The notes beneath the pieces were generated by a model, which was given only the letters and a program-made list of their open reading frames with translations, was not told the origin of the DNA and made no database searches. DNA of 64,000 bases. It comes from Stieleria varia (GTDB taxonomy: Bacteria; Planctomycetota; Planctomycetia; Pirellulales; Pirellulaceae). This document shows positions 37,921-47,195 of the stretch, one piece after another. Location: assembly GCF_038443385.1 (NCBI RefSeq), contig NZ_CP151726.1, forward strand, positions 8,060,001 to 8,124,000, read 5' to 3'. The translations under genes and the position numbers were made by a program. Position 1 is the stretch's first letter, and each line of letters opens with the position of its first letter.

Positions 37921-38520
37921 CTACGCGGTCCCACATGCACCACTTGCTAACAAAATCGTCCGTGCCACGTCGATCATCTTTTGATTGCCACTTCGTGCCG
38001 TCAACTTCAATCGCGTGAATGCTTCCTGTTCCGTCAATCCCCAATCACGCATCATCACTCCCTTTGCTCGCTCGATCATCTTTCGATCCTCCAATGCCTG
38101 ACGCAGATTCTGAAACTCTCTCTGCAAAAGATACAACTCATCGAAACGGGCCCTCGCGATCGTGATCGCCGCGGCCAGGTTCCTCTTGTCAATGGGCTTC
38201 ACAAGATAGGCGAGAATGTGTTCACGACTGGCACGCTGAAAGAACTCTTGATCATCAAACTTCGATACGATGATCAATGGTAGCGGGCGTTGTCGATAGA
38301 TTTTTGCAACCACACTGAATCCGTCCATGTCTGACATCACCACGTCGGTGACGACAAAATCTGGTCTGTGCCGGGCACAGCTTTGCAGCAAACCAGCGCC
38401 AGAATCAGACGCGGAAACCACATGATGCCCTAAGCCGGTAAGACATTCCTTCAATCGCTCACGCATCTCTTGATCATCGTCCGCAATGCAAACCGATAAA
38501 CTTTCGCCCTGAACAGCCAT
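37921..38520 (-). CDS. ANTAR-domain response regulator (NasT/AmiR type)
   Basis: 199 aa from ATG 38520 (MAVQGESLSVCIADDD). GGGG stands about 9 nt upstream, and the longer open frame to 38691 adds a Cys-rich, non-homologous leader. Receiver domain ~7-125: acidic pocket Asp14-16, phospho-acceptor Asp59 (VVTDVVMSD), Lys108 (YLVKPID). A short coiled coil leads into the ANTAR domain at ~136-190 (LEDRKMIERAKGVMMRDWGLTEQEAF), which binds paired hairpins in nascent RNA and prevents termination. No partner kinase is adjacent. It ends 541 bp from the start of the giant toxin gene and is on the same strand. A regulatory link is conceivable but unsupported. Confidence 0.92.
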   Translation of the reverse strand: MAVQGESLSVCIADDDQEMRERLKECLTGLGHHVVSASDSGAGLLQSCARHRPDFVVTDVVMSDMDGFSVVAKIYRQRPLPLIIVSKFDDQEFFQRASREHILAYLVKPIDKRNLAAAITIARARFDELYLLQREFQNLRQALEDRKMIERAKGVMMRDWGLTEQEAFTRLKLTARSGNQKMIDVARTILLASGACGTA

Positions 38521-38786
38521 CTTCGCTACCCCATTTTTGCCCACGAAACGTTCACGCCAGAGAACGCATTCTAGGGGAATTCCACTAGGCGTAGGTACTG
38601 AGAAATCATTTTTCCCATCGCTTCCATGGATGGATTTCCTCGTTTGACAACAAAGCCAGCAATTGGATACTGATGCATCCATTGTCAACACAATGGGTTG
38701 GACTGGGAATCATGTGAAGTCGCAATGATCGTTCCGTGATCCTGCAATGAAGTCCCTCGTCATAGTCAATGGAGATGTCGGGGCAA

Positions 38787-39473
38787 ATGAATCGGCAAGA
38801 ATTCAACATAACCGGTCCGAGAAAGGTGTTTGCCGTCCTCGGACCCTATCGTGGCGGAACCTCACTCGTCACGGGGATTCTCGAAGCATTCGAAGTTTTC
38901 GTCGGTGACGATTTCTTCAATGCGGAAACAGGATACTGCACCTATGAAGACACGCGTCTTCGTCTCACGTGCTTGGCTTGCTTTGACGAACGCGAAGGTC
39001 ACTGGTACTACCGCAAACCCCCTCCACAACGCGTCGCTTTGCTGCAAACCTGGCACCACTGGGCGGCGGCACGCGCTGAGACACTGGGACGACGGGCATT
39101 CGGCGGAAAACACCCGTTGTTATGCAAGTTGATTCAGGAAATCTCACTCGCTTGCAACACGACATCGGTAGAGAACATTGTCTTCGTTTCCGTGAATCGC
39201 CCGGTCGACGACGTGCATCGTTCTTGGATTCGCAGAACCCCACAGTCGCCTACCTCATGGTGGCCTCGTCGTGATCGTCGGCAGGTCATCGATGACTTGG
39301 TGCAGTCTCGCGACAACAGTTTGAGAGGCCGCCCTCACATCCAAATCGAATTCAATGACTTGATCGCCGATCCGGCATCAACACTCGAGAAATTCGCAGA
39401 CCAATGCGGACTTCCCTCTCATCGCATTCCGGATGCGATCCAACGTATCCGAGAACGCAAATCGAAGTCCTAG
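38787..39473 (+). CDS. Sulfotransferase-like protein
   Basis: 228 aa from ATG 38787 (MNRQEFNITGPRKV). An earlier in-frame ATG at 38769 lacks a ribosome site, whereas GGGG precedes 38787. The 5'-phosphosulfate-binding loop is FAVLGPYRGGTSLVTGIL (residues ~15-32), the G-x-x-R-G/S-G-T-S signature of PAPS sulfotransferases. The second site appears as FVSVNRPVDDVHRSW (R-P-x-D...S), matching the 3'-phosphate-binding segment. Cytoplasmic, about the usual minimal length. It ends 9 nt before the glycosyltransferase gene, so the pair probably makes a sulfated glycan or glycolipid. Acceptor unknown. Confidence 0.85.
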   Translation: MNRQEFNITGPRKVFAVLGPYRGGTSLVTGILEAFEVFVGDDFFNAETGYCTYEDTRLRLTCLACFDEREGHWYYRKPPPQRVALLQTWHHWAAARAETLGRRAFGGKHPLLCKLIQEISLACNTTSVENIVFVSVNRPVDDVHRSWIRRTPQSPTSWWPRRDRRQVIDDLVQSRDNSLRGRPHIQIEFNDLIADPASTLEKFADQCGLPSHRIPDAIQRIRERKSKS

Positions 39474-39482
39474 AGTGGAACC

Positions 39483-40673
39483 ATGACCAGAATCCTTTAC
39501 GCGTGGGAATGGGGAGCCGGGGTCGGACACATTGCGAGGTTCGCGCCGATCGCGCAGCGTCTGAAACAGGACGGCAACCAGATCGCCGTCGCACTACGAT
39601 CGCATTCGCATGTCGACTCCTTTTTCCCGTCCGATCAATACGAGATCTATCAAGCCCCGGTCACACCGGACAGGCCGCCTCGATCGATCCGCCATCCTCG
39701 AACGTTGGCGTCTCTGTCGTGGAACTTGGGTTACTGCAGCAAAGAGCGGGTCGGGTCTCTGGTCAAACGTTGGATTGAATTGGTGCACGGCATTTCACCC
39801 GACGTCATCATCTCCGATTTTGGCATCGGGGCGGCAATTGCTGGAGCAGCGATGCAGATTCCACAAATGCGTCTGGGAACAGGCTACGAGTGTCCGCCAC
39901 CTCAATCACCGCTGGCGGAAATTCGCTTGGCAGGTTTTCCCAGCTCTGTCTGCGAGCGTGACGTCGAAGATCAAATTCTCAACTGGATCACCACCGCGTT
40001 GCGTGAAAGTGGCTTCCATGGACACAGCATTTCCTGCTTCGCGGACTTGATCGGCGACCAAGCACTGCTGTCCACTGTTGGAGAGTTGGATCACTACGAG
40101 CGGGCGACTCCTGAAAGCAGCTATCTTGGGATTTGGGACCATGGTGATGGCCCGCCCGCGCAATGGCCTTCCAACGAACTGCCCCGTGTCTTTGCCTATC
40201 TAAAACCGCACCCCAATGTCCCCCAATTGCTACGTGAAATCACTCGTCATGGCTATCAAGTCGCGGTCGCGTCCGATGTCTTGAAGATGCAGCGTTTGAT
40301 TCCGTCTGATCTTTCGACGGTTCGCTTGCAAAGCCAACTGGTTTCTCTTGAGCAGATAGCTGACGACTGCCAATTCGCCATCACCAACGGTAACCACGGC
40401 ACAACACTTCGCTTGCTCAGCTACGGGTTACCCATCCTGGCGTGCCCTCTGTTCATCGAGCAACAGGTGACCTCGCAACGCATTGCTCATTTGGGACTCG
40501 GACGCCAAGCAAGCCTGAATTCAGTGGGACAATTCAGTTCGGCCATCCAACAAATGAACAATCACCAAATCAAAGAGACCGTCAGATGTTTTTCGAATCG
40601 AAATTCGGACTCCCTGGATGCTCTCGCCTTGGACCGGGCTCTCACACAACTCCAAGGGTTCCTCAACACATGA
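39483..40673 (+). CDS. GT-B glycosyltransferase (GT1/UGT-like)
   Basis: 396 aa. The N-terminal domain opens MTRILYAWEWGAGVGHIARFAPIAQRL, with the G-x-GH acceptor-side loop of GT1/MurG-like enzymes. The C-terminal nucleotide-sugar site is CQFAITNGNHGTTLRLLSYGLPILACP followed by EQQVTSQRI, which matches the UGT donor block (H-G-T...G-x-P-x-x-x-x-P...E/DQ). No membrane helix. It follows the sulfotransferase by 9 nt, forming a two-gene rightward unit for a sulfated glycoconjugate. Donor and acceptor cannot be told. Confidence 0.87.
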   Translation: MTRILYAWEWGAGVGHIARFAPIAQRLKQDGNQIAVALRSHSHVDSFFPSDQYEIYQAPVTPDRPPRSIRHPRTLASLSWNLGYCSKERVGSLVKRWIELVHGISPDVIISDFGIGAAIAGAAMQIPQMRLGTGYECPPPQSPLAEIRLAGFPSSVCERDVEDQILNWITTALRESGFHGHSISCFADLIGDQALLSTVGELDHYERATPESSYLGIWDHGDGPPAQWPSNELPRVFAYLKPHPNVPQLLREITRHGYQVAVASDVLKMQRLIPSDLSTVRLQSQLVSLEQIADDCQFAITNGNHGTTLRLLSYGLPILACPLFIEQQVTSQRIAHLGLGRQASLNSVGQFSSAIQQMNNHQIKETVRCFSNRNSDSLDALALDRALTQLQGFLNT

Positions 40674-40737
40674 CTCGTCCGACAGATGTCAGCCAAATGA
40701 CTCCCATCTAGCATTCGGCGTGAACGGCACCTTCCGT

Positions 40738-41334
40738 TCAACTCCAGGGCAAAAGCCGCACTCCCGATTGTCGTAGCTGCTGTTCCAATTGCCGACGGGA
40801 ATTTTGTGTTTCACTCTTGAGTAAGCGGACATGCCACTCGATGAAAAGCAGTTTGATTCGATCGATCACGCCTTCCGCGATCAAGTGACGAAGCACAGGA
40901 AACTCCGCTCCCTCGATGTCCATTTTGACCACGATGTGATCCGCCGGTGAATAGGACCGAAGCATTTCCGCAAAGTCGACGCAAGGAACTGCAATGGGCG
41001 GCAACAACGCCGGATGGTGACTTTCCAGTGACGTGATTGCACTGCCCCAACCATCGATCTCGCTTCGCCCATCGGTGGGCGATCGGTTTCTCGCAAGACG
41101 ATGGTTTTGTTGCGAAAACTGAATTCGTCCGTCCTCGATCCAAACGGCGGCGTTGTGTACTTGGATGTCCCGTTCCGTGCCCAGTTTCGAGCCACGCATT
41201 CGCTCCACGAGAAAGCACTCGGGATTCGGCTCGAATAGATGTATCTCCCAATCGCTATCGATCCCCAATCGGATCGCTAGCGGTTCAAGTGACTCGCCGT
41301 GATGCGCCCCAAGATCGAACAAGACTTTTCGCAT
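40738..41334 (-). CDS. FkbM-family SAM methyltransferase
   Basis: 198 aa from ATG 41334 (MRKVLFDLGAHHGES). The longer frame to 41361 would overlap the PQQ gene. SAM-binding motif I is VLFDLGAHHGES. The post-I acidic strand is IHLFEPNPEC. The FkbM-typical VVKMDIEGAEFPVLRHL is present, followed by LLFIEWH. FkbM enzymes O-methylate sugars or polyketides. It follows the PQQ propeller gene by 13 nt on the same strand and may be its operon partner, or belong functionally with the opposing sulfotransferase/glycosyltransferase pair. Confidence 0.9.
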   Translation of the reverse strand: MRKVLFDLGAHHGESLEPLAIRLGIDSDWEIHLFEPNPECFLVERMRGSKLGTERDIQVHNAAVWIEDGRIQFSQQNHRLARNRSPTDGRSEIDGWGSAITSLESHHPALLPPIAVPCVDFAEMLRSYSPADHIVVKMDIEGAEFPVLRHLIAEGVIDRIKLLFIEWHVRLLKSETQNSRRQLEQQLRQSGVRLLPWS

Positions 41335-41347
41335 TTCCAGAAACCCC

Positions 41348-42679
41348 TCACGGATTGGCAAATCGATACAAGGCTGCTTTCGTGCGGATCAGCAAGTCGC
41401 TGCCGACCGGAACAGGACTCGCCATGACCTGCTCCCCGAGATCAGCCGTTTTGATTTCCTGGTATTCGCCGCCGGCACGGAAGACCGTGATTTCGCCATC
41501 GTGATTGGCGATGAACAGCTTATCCCCAGAAAGCAACGGCGATGCCGAAAACGTTCCGCCAATCCGCTTTCGCCATCGTGATGCCCCGTCGGCCAACGAC
41601 ACCGCGGTAACGATCCCATCGTCACTGACCAAGTACACCAATTGACCGTCGCTGATCGGCGACGGTTTGGCGGGAACGCCTCGATTGATTCGCCAACGCA
41701 CATGGGTTTGTGTGACGTCCCCGCGACCGGTCGGATCAACGGCGACCAGCTCGGGGGTGATGTAGCCGGTAGAAAATACAACCAATCCACCCGCGTAGAT
41801 CGGCATCGGTGTGACACTGAAACCCGAACCGTGATCGGCACGCCAGTGCTCACGACCTGTCGCAGGATCGTACGCGACGATCCATTGTGCACCGGGAATG
41901 ACGGCTTGCGTTTCACCATCAACCTCGATGATCAGCGGCGTGCAGTAAGCTTTCTGGAATTCGCCATTGGGCGTGCGCATCTTGGGCCGCGGTGTCTGCC
42001 AGAGGACTTCGCCCTCAGACAGCGAGACCCCCGCGACGAACTGCTTGTCGATACCGTCACACACCAACAGCACAATGTCGTCGACCACGATCGGGCTGCT
42101 GCCAGGTCCAACACTATCGTCGACCACCAGTCGTTGCGTCCAAATCGTTTCACCCGTTGTTGCATCCAAACACCAAGTGCCGTATCCACCGAAGTGGCAA
42201 ATGAGTCGATCGCCTACCAAGGCAGGCGTCGGGGATGCGTAACTGTTCATCGGATGAATGGGGTTGGGATCTCCGATCTTGCCGAGAGATTTCTCAAACA
42301 GAATCTCGCCGCTGGTGGCATCGACGCACTGTGCCAGCAACTCGATGGAACCCGCCACATCCTTCATGTTTGCCATTTGCACTTTGGCCAGCTTCGCCTT
42401 GCGCTGCTCCTGCGTCGCTTCGGTGACGATCGCCGATGTCAACCAAACCCGCTGCCCGTCGGTCACCGGCGAAGACCACCCGACGCCACGCAGCGGTGTG
42501 CGGAAGGCCGGCGTTTCGAAATTCAGGCCCACCGAGTCGCTTGACGCGACGCCCATCCCTTGCGGCCCGCGAAACTGCCCCCACACGCCCGGCGTCGGTG
42601 ACTCCGCTTGCGTTGCCGTCGCAACAATGCATAAAAGCGTGAAGATGCAGAGCAGGGCACTGGAAGATTTCAAAGTCAT
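41348..42679 (-). CDS. Secreted PQQ-like beta-propeller protein (BamB-like)
   Basis: 443 aa from ATG 42679, chosen because it starts an ideal signal peptide (MTLKSSSALLCIFTLLCIVATATQA). The open frame extends 35 codons further but without export features. Repeated PQQ/WD-like blades follow: WGQFRGPQGMGVA, WSSPVTDGQRVWLTS, CLDATTGETIWTQRL, YDPATGREHWRAD, VSLADGASRWRKRIGGTFSASPLL, i.e. the planctomycete PQQ-binding-like repeat protein. Non-enzymatic scaffold or dehydrogenase-like; no catalytic residues were recognised. It lies 175 nt downstream of the remains of a second PQQ gene, now split by an IS, so its expression may have been affected. Confidence 0.9.
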   Translation of the reverse strand: MTLKSSSALLCIFTLLCIVATATQAESPTPGVWGQFRGPQGMGVASSDSVGLNFETPAFRTPLRGVGWSSPVTDGQRVWLTSAIVTEATQEQRKAKLAKVQMANMKDVAGSIELLAQCVDATSGEILFEKSLGKIGDPNPIHPMNSYASPTPALVGDRLICHFGGYGTWCLDATTGETIWTQRLVVDDSVGPGSSPIVVDDIVLLVCDGIDKQFVAGVSLSEGEVLWQTPRPKMRTPNGEFQKAYCTPLIIEVDGETQAVIPGAQWIVAYDPATGREHWRADHGSGFSVTPMPIYAGGLVVFSTGYITPELVAVDPTGRGDVTQTHVRWRINRGVPAKPSPISDGQLVYLVSDDGIVTAVSLADGASRWRKRIGGTFSASPLLSGDKLFIANHDGEITVFRAGGEYQEIKTADLGEQVMASPVPVGSDLLIRTKAALYRFANP

Positions 42680-42854
42680 TGTCTTGCTGAGTAGCTGGAG
42701 AAAAACGTTCGGAACGAGAGAGTTGCCATTGTGAAAACAATTCAAAGAAAGAATACCAGGGCGGGCAAAAGATCTTTCAGGCAAAGCCCGCTTTTTTCTC
42801 CGGGTTCGACTCTTTTAATAGCACACCAAAACGATTGATTTTGCTACTCCGTGT

Positions 42855-43026
42855 TCAAGAACCAATCTCGTATTTCGCGTACAACACGGCGGAACCTGCT
42901 CCATAGAACGCAACATACGAGATGCCCCAACACACGGCTTCCGCCAATCGACTCCCCCACCCAGACCTGCGGGCAAAATATCGGCAGGCCAACAGCGTGG
43001 GCACGGCGGCGACGAATCCAAACAAG
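42855..43026 (-). pseudogene. 3' fragment of IS-interrupted PQQ membrane protein gene
   Basis: Reading leftward out of the element, the frame continues LFG-FVAAVPTLLACRYFAR and ends YAKYEIGS before a TGA at 42855. This joins in frame, through the 9-bp duplication, to ...SLVTQWVFLFG of the gene at 44711-46630. It adds 53 residues with one or two extra membrane helices, giving an ancestral protein of about 680 aa. Confidence 0.85.
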
Positions 43027-44750
43027 GAGTGTGACCGGCAACCCGCGAGGCTTCTGCGGAGCATTGCGGAATCTGGGTAAACAAAAAGCGGCCAACCTGC
43101 CATGATTTGGGTTCTAACTTCCAGGTATCAAAGGCAGGAGGCCGCTGAAATGAGCGTCGAACATTCAAGCGATATTGACAACCCCACTTCGTCTTCTTTT
43201 CCGCAGTCGCCCGAGCAAATCGCCGAGAAACTGCAGCAGTGCGGCGACACCATCCGAGAACACGTCGTCAATGCTTCTAAATGCGGCCAGTCTTTCGATG
43301 AAACAGAGCGTGCCGTGTGGAATCTTGTCTTGAAAACCGGCTTTCTGGCGATGGAGCTCTTCACCAAACTCCAAGGCAAGGGGGACCTTGGTGATCAAGC
43401 GGTCAGCGAATCAGGCAAAACACTGCGACGCAGCGAGAAACCGACCGACACGGTGGTTCGGTCGATTTTCGGTGAACACGCCTTTCAACAGTACACCTAC
43501 AGCCCGGGAAAGAACAAGAGAATCGAACTGCATCCGATCAGCGCCCGCATGCAACTGCCGGAGCACCGCTGGTCGTACCTGCTCCAAGAGTTCTCCCAAA
43601 TGTTCTGCGTCGAATCCGCATTCAACCAGGCCGCTGATAATCTCGAACTCGTTTTCGGAGCGAAATTCTCGATCGACACGCTCGAACAGACCAGCCAGAG
43701 AATGGGGGTCCAGGCCGATGCCTTTCTGGACGACTTGCCCACGCCCAAAAAGAAGGATGAAGCCGAGCTTCTCGTCGCTTCGGCCGACTGCAAGGGCGTT
43801 CCCTTGATCAAAGACGATGCCGCCAAAGTTGCTGCTTTTGAGACAGCAAAGAAACGGCCCGGAAACCGTCGCATGGCAACGGTCACGAGTGCTTACACCG
43901 TCGATCCCTATGTTCGCACAGCCGAGCAAATTGTCGCTGCCTTGTTCCGTGATGACAAAGAACCCGGCACGCAATCACGCAAGAGCAAAAAGAAACGACC
44001 GCGGCCAAAGCACAAGCACACATCGGCTCACTTTCCCGCGACCTTCGTGGACGACGATACGGAGGTTCCCATCAGCGGTATCCACGAGGGGATCGCATGG
44101 CTCGCAGATCAAGTCAGTGTCCGCCGAAAGAAACTCCAAGTGATCATTCTGTTAATGGACGGTCAGCAGAGCCTCTGGGAAGTCGCGCAGTTACACTTAG
44201 GCGACGATCCATTAGTGGTGCCAATCTTGGACATCATTCACGTAGCGACTTACGTGTGGGAGGCTTCGTCATTGTTCGAGAAATCCAGCGAAAAGCGAGC
44301 AGCGTTTACGCGGGAGCGATTGCTGAAAATCCTGCGTGGTGAGGTCAACGGGGTGATCCGAGGGCTACGTCGAATGGGTTCGCTTGGGAAACTCAAGGGC
44401 GATAAACTCAAAGACCTTCGACGCATCTGTGGTTACTTCGAGAAACACAAGGATCGGATGCGTTACGACGAATATCTTGCTGCAGGCTACCCGATTGCCT
44501 CGGGTGTGATCGAAGGCGCGTGCGGGCACTTGGTAAAGGACCGCATGGAACGAAGCGGGATGCGTTGGACGCTGGAAGCTGCACGGAGCATGCTCAACGT
44601 GCGGGCGGTATTTCAGAGTGACTACTGGGATAAATTCTGCAAACAGCGAGTCACGGAGTTGAGCGAGAGCACCCATCCAAACCGTAACATGGTCTGCCAC
44701 TACACTCCGCTTACCATGGCATGTTAACCGGCGGGTTGCCGGTCACACTC
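43027..44750 (+). mobile_element. ISKra4-family insertion sequence, copy 2 (1724 bp)
   Basis: Same element as at 11129-12852 in opposite orientation. Terminal repeats GAGTGTGACCGGCAACCCGC at both ends; 9-bp target duplication CCAAACAAG at 43018-43026 and 44751-44759. Identical length. The base differences I noticed from copy 1 are few and mostly silent. It splits a PQQ-propeller membrane protein gene (44711-46630 and 42855-43026). The intact duplication indicates a recent insertion. Confidence 0.94.
43150..44727 (+). CDS. ISKra4-family transposase (copy 2)
   Basis: 525 aa, started at ATG 43150 behind AGGAGG with 8-nt spacing. Motifs as in copy 1: SADCKG (D), LMDGQQ (D), GVIEGACGHLVKDRMERSGMRW (E). 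It is intact and presumably active. The one residue difference noticed from copy 1 is Gln instead of Glu in RMGVQADAF. It covers almost the whole element and ends 23 nt inside the right terminal repeat. Confidence 0.93.
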   Translation: MSVEHSSDIDNPTSSSFPQSPEQIAEKLQQCGDTIREHVVNASKCGQSFDETERAVWNLVLKTGFLAMELFTKLQGKGDLGDQAVSESGKTLRRSEKPTDTVVRSIFGEHAFQQYTYSPGKNKRIELHPISARMQLPEHRWSYLLQEFSQMFCVESAFNQAADNLELVFGAKFSIDTLEQTSQRMGVQADAFLDDLPTPKKKDEAELLVASADCKGVPLIKDDAAKVAAFETAKKRPGNRRMATVTSAYTVDPYVRTAEQIVAALFRDDKEPGTQSRKSKKKRPRPKHKHTSAHFPATFVDDDTEVPISGIHEGIAWLADQVSVRRKKLQVIILLMDGQQSLWEVAQLHLGDDPLVVPILDIIHVATYVWEASSLFEKSSEKRAAFTRERLLKILRGEVNGVIRGLRRMGSLGKLKGDKLKDLRRICGYFEKHKDRMRYDEYLAAGYPIASGVIEGACGHLVKDRMERSGMRWTLEAARSMLNVRAVFQSDYWDKFCKQRVTELSESTHPNRNMVCHYTPLTMAC

Positions 44751-46630
44751 CCAAACAAGAACACCCACTGCGTGACCAAGCTCAGCCGACGACAGACCAG
44801 AAAATACCCCCAACACGTCGCAAGAAAAATCAGCACTCCGTACAGATCCCCACGTGATCTCGACTTCGATTGCTCTGTTTTCGCCAAGCGTCGCGATGAC
44901 TTGCTCAAGTAAATCGCGACCGTCAACGCGACAAACAAACACCCCGGCCAAGTGAACACAAAATCATTCGTCACCAAGCTGATCACGCCGCCCGAAACAA
45001 GACATGCGGCAAAAGCCCATCCGGCAAAGACTCCTCGATACCACTTCCCCGAGATCCTTCGGCGTTTCACAACGGCAACTCCTACCGTGGCCAACGCAGC
45101 CGCCAAGAAACAGCCGCTAATCGCGATGAACCAATTCACCAACCAACGGCTTGTCGGCGGGTCCATCGCGTACTCCGGTTCCACACCCAGAACCACACTC
45201 CAGTCCCAGTAGCGTCCGGAAAGCTCCGATAGAGGAATCGCATTCTCACGAACCGTCGGACTGATGAATGCCTCCTCGCCAAGATGCAGACAAACCAATC
45301 GTTCTTGATTGCGAACATACAGGCATCCCCGGTGTAACGCGGGAGCCGCCCAACCGATCTCGCCCCCCAATACCGACACGCGTCCCAACTCTTCGTAACG
45401 CGATGGGTTCGCCTTCGCGAGAATCAACTCTCCCAGATCGCTGAGCAAAATCAATTTGTCATCGGCAACCACAACGCTCGCGTGACCCACGGTTTGCGTC
45501 TTTGCGTTCTCGTCAAAATCCGTGCTGCGGCGAACTTTCAGCGAACCGTTTTCCCACTGGGTTTCACCTGTCATAAAATCAATGCAGCGAAACTGTCCGC
45601 GCGACGGACGGTGTGCTTTGGATTGTGCTTCCGCCAAATCAAACCCGTAGACATACCCATCCACCAGAACGCTGGATGCAACATCGTTGGACATGTTGTC
45701 TCCCTGCATCACACGCTGGATGCTCGCTGCCCTGTCGCCCTCGCTTGGCAGGACCTTGAACAATTGCCATCCGGCCTGAAAGGGCGCGGAGATCCACAGA
45801 TGAGGTTCCCGGTACAACGGCCAAGAAGAGTGCTCGTCGTACCCTCGCGACAGACTGACCTTCCACAACTCATTACCAGTGAGCAGATCGAATCCACACA
45901 AGGCGTGTTGCATGTAGCCGACAACCTGTGTTTGCTGTCCGACACGAATGGGCAACGCGGATGCATAACTGGCCGGTTCGTCACCTGAATGCCACGCTAC
46001 GCGACCTGTGGCCGCGTCCAAGGCAACCATGCTGGCGTTCTTTCCTCCCAGCGGCAACAAAACGTGTCCCTGTTCGATGACGGGACTGCACGCGTACCCG
46101 AATTCCGTTCCGCGAGAACCGAAACGTTCGGCCAAGTCAACGGACCATAAAAGCACACCATCCCAACTGAGACATCCGACAACCGCGTCGGGGCTGGTGA
46201 AGTAGACGCGATGATCGGCGACCGTCGGCGTACTGCGCGGCCCCGGGTACAAACCGGTTGCTTCGTAAGCCCAACCGTAGCGGTGCTCCCAAATCGTGTC
46301 CCCTGATGCGGCATCCATGCACAGAACGTACTGCCCGGCAAGCGTCTGATACTGTGTGAAAACACGATCATGCGCCGTCGTGACCGACGAATAGCTTTGC
46401 CCCAGCCGTCGAGTCCACAACACCGGTGGCCCTGATGGCGGCCAAGCGTCGGCAAGATGAATCTCATCGCTGTGGCCGTTGAGGTGTGGTCCTCGCATCG
46501 TCGGCCACCCCAACTCGGAGACTCCATCGGGCAGGAATGCATTACGGGTTGATTGTGCTGGTGCGCAATAAGCCATCGTCGCCAAGATCATGGGCACAAA
46601 CAGCAATCGATGGATTTCGCGAAGAGGCAT
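44711..46630 (-). pseudogene. PQQ-propeller membrane protein gene, 3' end removed by IS
   Basis: The present frame encodes 639 aa, the last 12 (SVTGNPPVNMPW) from the IS. Residues 1-26 are a signal peptide (MPLREIHRLLFVPMILATMAYCAPAQ). Residues ~30-470 are PQQ-like blades (ELGWPTMRGPHLNGHS, CMDAASGDTIWEHRYG, ALDAATGRVAWHSGDE, LLTGNELWKVSL). Residues ~495-627 hold several membrane helices (WFIAISGCFLAAALATVGVAVV, AGWAFAACLVSGGVISLVT, LFVALTVAIYL, VLIFLATCWGYFLV). The missing end lies at 42855-43026. A truncated product could still be exported and folded, since only the last transmembrane part is lost. It was likely the first gene of a unit with the downstream PQQ gene. Confidence 0.85.
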
Positions 46631-46702
46631 CCCGCCATCTTAAGCCCTGCGAAACCTCTCCGCTTGATCGAGCGTCATCCGACGCACCGAGGTCAAAACA
46701 TT

Positions 46703-46776
46703 TCAACACCACCCCAGAGGCAAGAACCGAAGTCAGGCCTCGAACGCTATCGACCTGGAAGGTCGAGCGACAATCA
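46703..46776. repeat. 74-bp direct repeat, left copy
   Basis: Matches 47122-47195 with about four or five mismatches (…CAACACCACCCC…GAACGCTATCGACCTGGA…GTCGAGCGACAATCA). Its right end continues as a hairpin, GTCGAGCGACAAT pairing with ATTGTCGTTCGAC. Together with the right copy it brackets the multi-hairpin cassette at 46798-47108. Confidence 0.9.
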
Positions 46777-46797
46777 TTGTCGTTCGACGCCTGGAAT

Positions 46798-47108
46798 GTG
46801 AAAAGAATTGTTGCTGCAAATGACCGTGAAGCGGTCTCAGACGGTGGCCGGCGATAGAGCGCAGCGATCATCGCCGGTCGATTCGGTCTCGCAAGAACCG
46901 ACCCCGAAGGCGGTCGCAGCCCAGATTCCGAGTAGTCTGCGACACCCTGCGGGGTCGATTCAAAATGGTCGTCGCACACCACGGGTGCGCCTTCGGCGAC
47001 CCGTGGCTACCTTCTGCGATCCCTTGCGGGATCCAATTTCGCTCACACGAATCAGCACCCTTACAGCCAGGTAATCAAAGACGTCAGCAATACATCTCAC
47101 GTTCCCCG
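46798..47108 (+). repeat. ~310-bp multi-hairpin repeat cassette, copy A
   Basis: Non-coding string of successive short hairpins: CCGGCGAT…ATCGCCGG, GACCCCGAAGGCGGTC, TGCGACACCCTGCGGGGTCG, GGGTGCGCCTTCGGCGACCC, GATCCCTTGCGGGATC. The whole cassette recurs in inverted orientation at 56501-56815 with roughly 85-90% identity by eye. It occupies most of the gap between the PQQ gene and GspE. No protein is encoded. It is likely a dispersed planctomycete intergenic repeat; function unknown. Confidence 0.88.
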
Positions 47109-47121
47109 AGTCGATAGCGAT

Positions 47122-47195
47122 TCAACACCACCCCAAAGCCAAGAACCGAAGTCAGGCTTCGAACGCTATCGACCTGGAGGGTCGAGCGACAATCA
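47122..47195. repeat. 74-bp direct repeat, right copy
   Basis: Second copy of the repeat at 46703-46776. Its last three bases are the stop codon of the GspE-like gene (TGA on the minus strand, 47193-47195), so the repeat abuts or slightly invades the gene end. Confidence 0.88.

Noticed and set aside
42815..43168. Leftward frames across the left end of IS copy 2
   Set aside because: One is a shadow of the transposase start. The frame from 43103 is a chimera whose real part (42855-43026) is the tail of the split PQQ gene.
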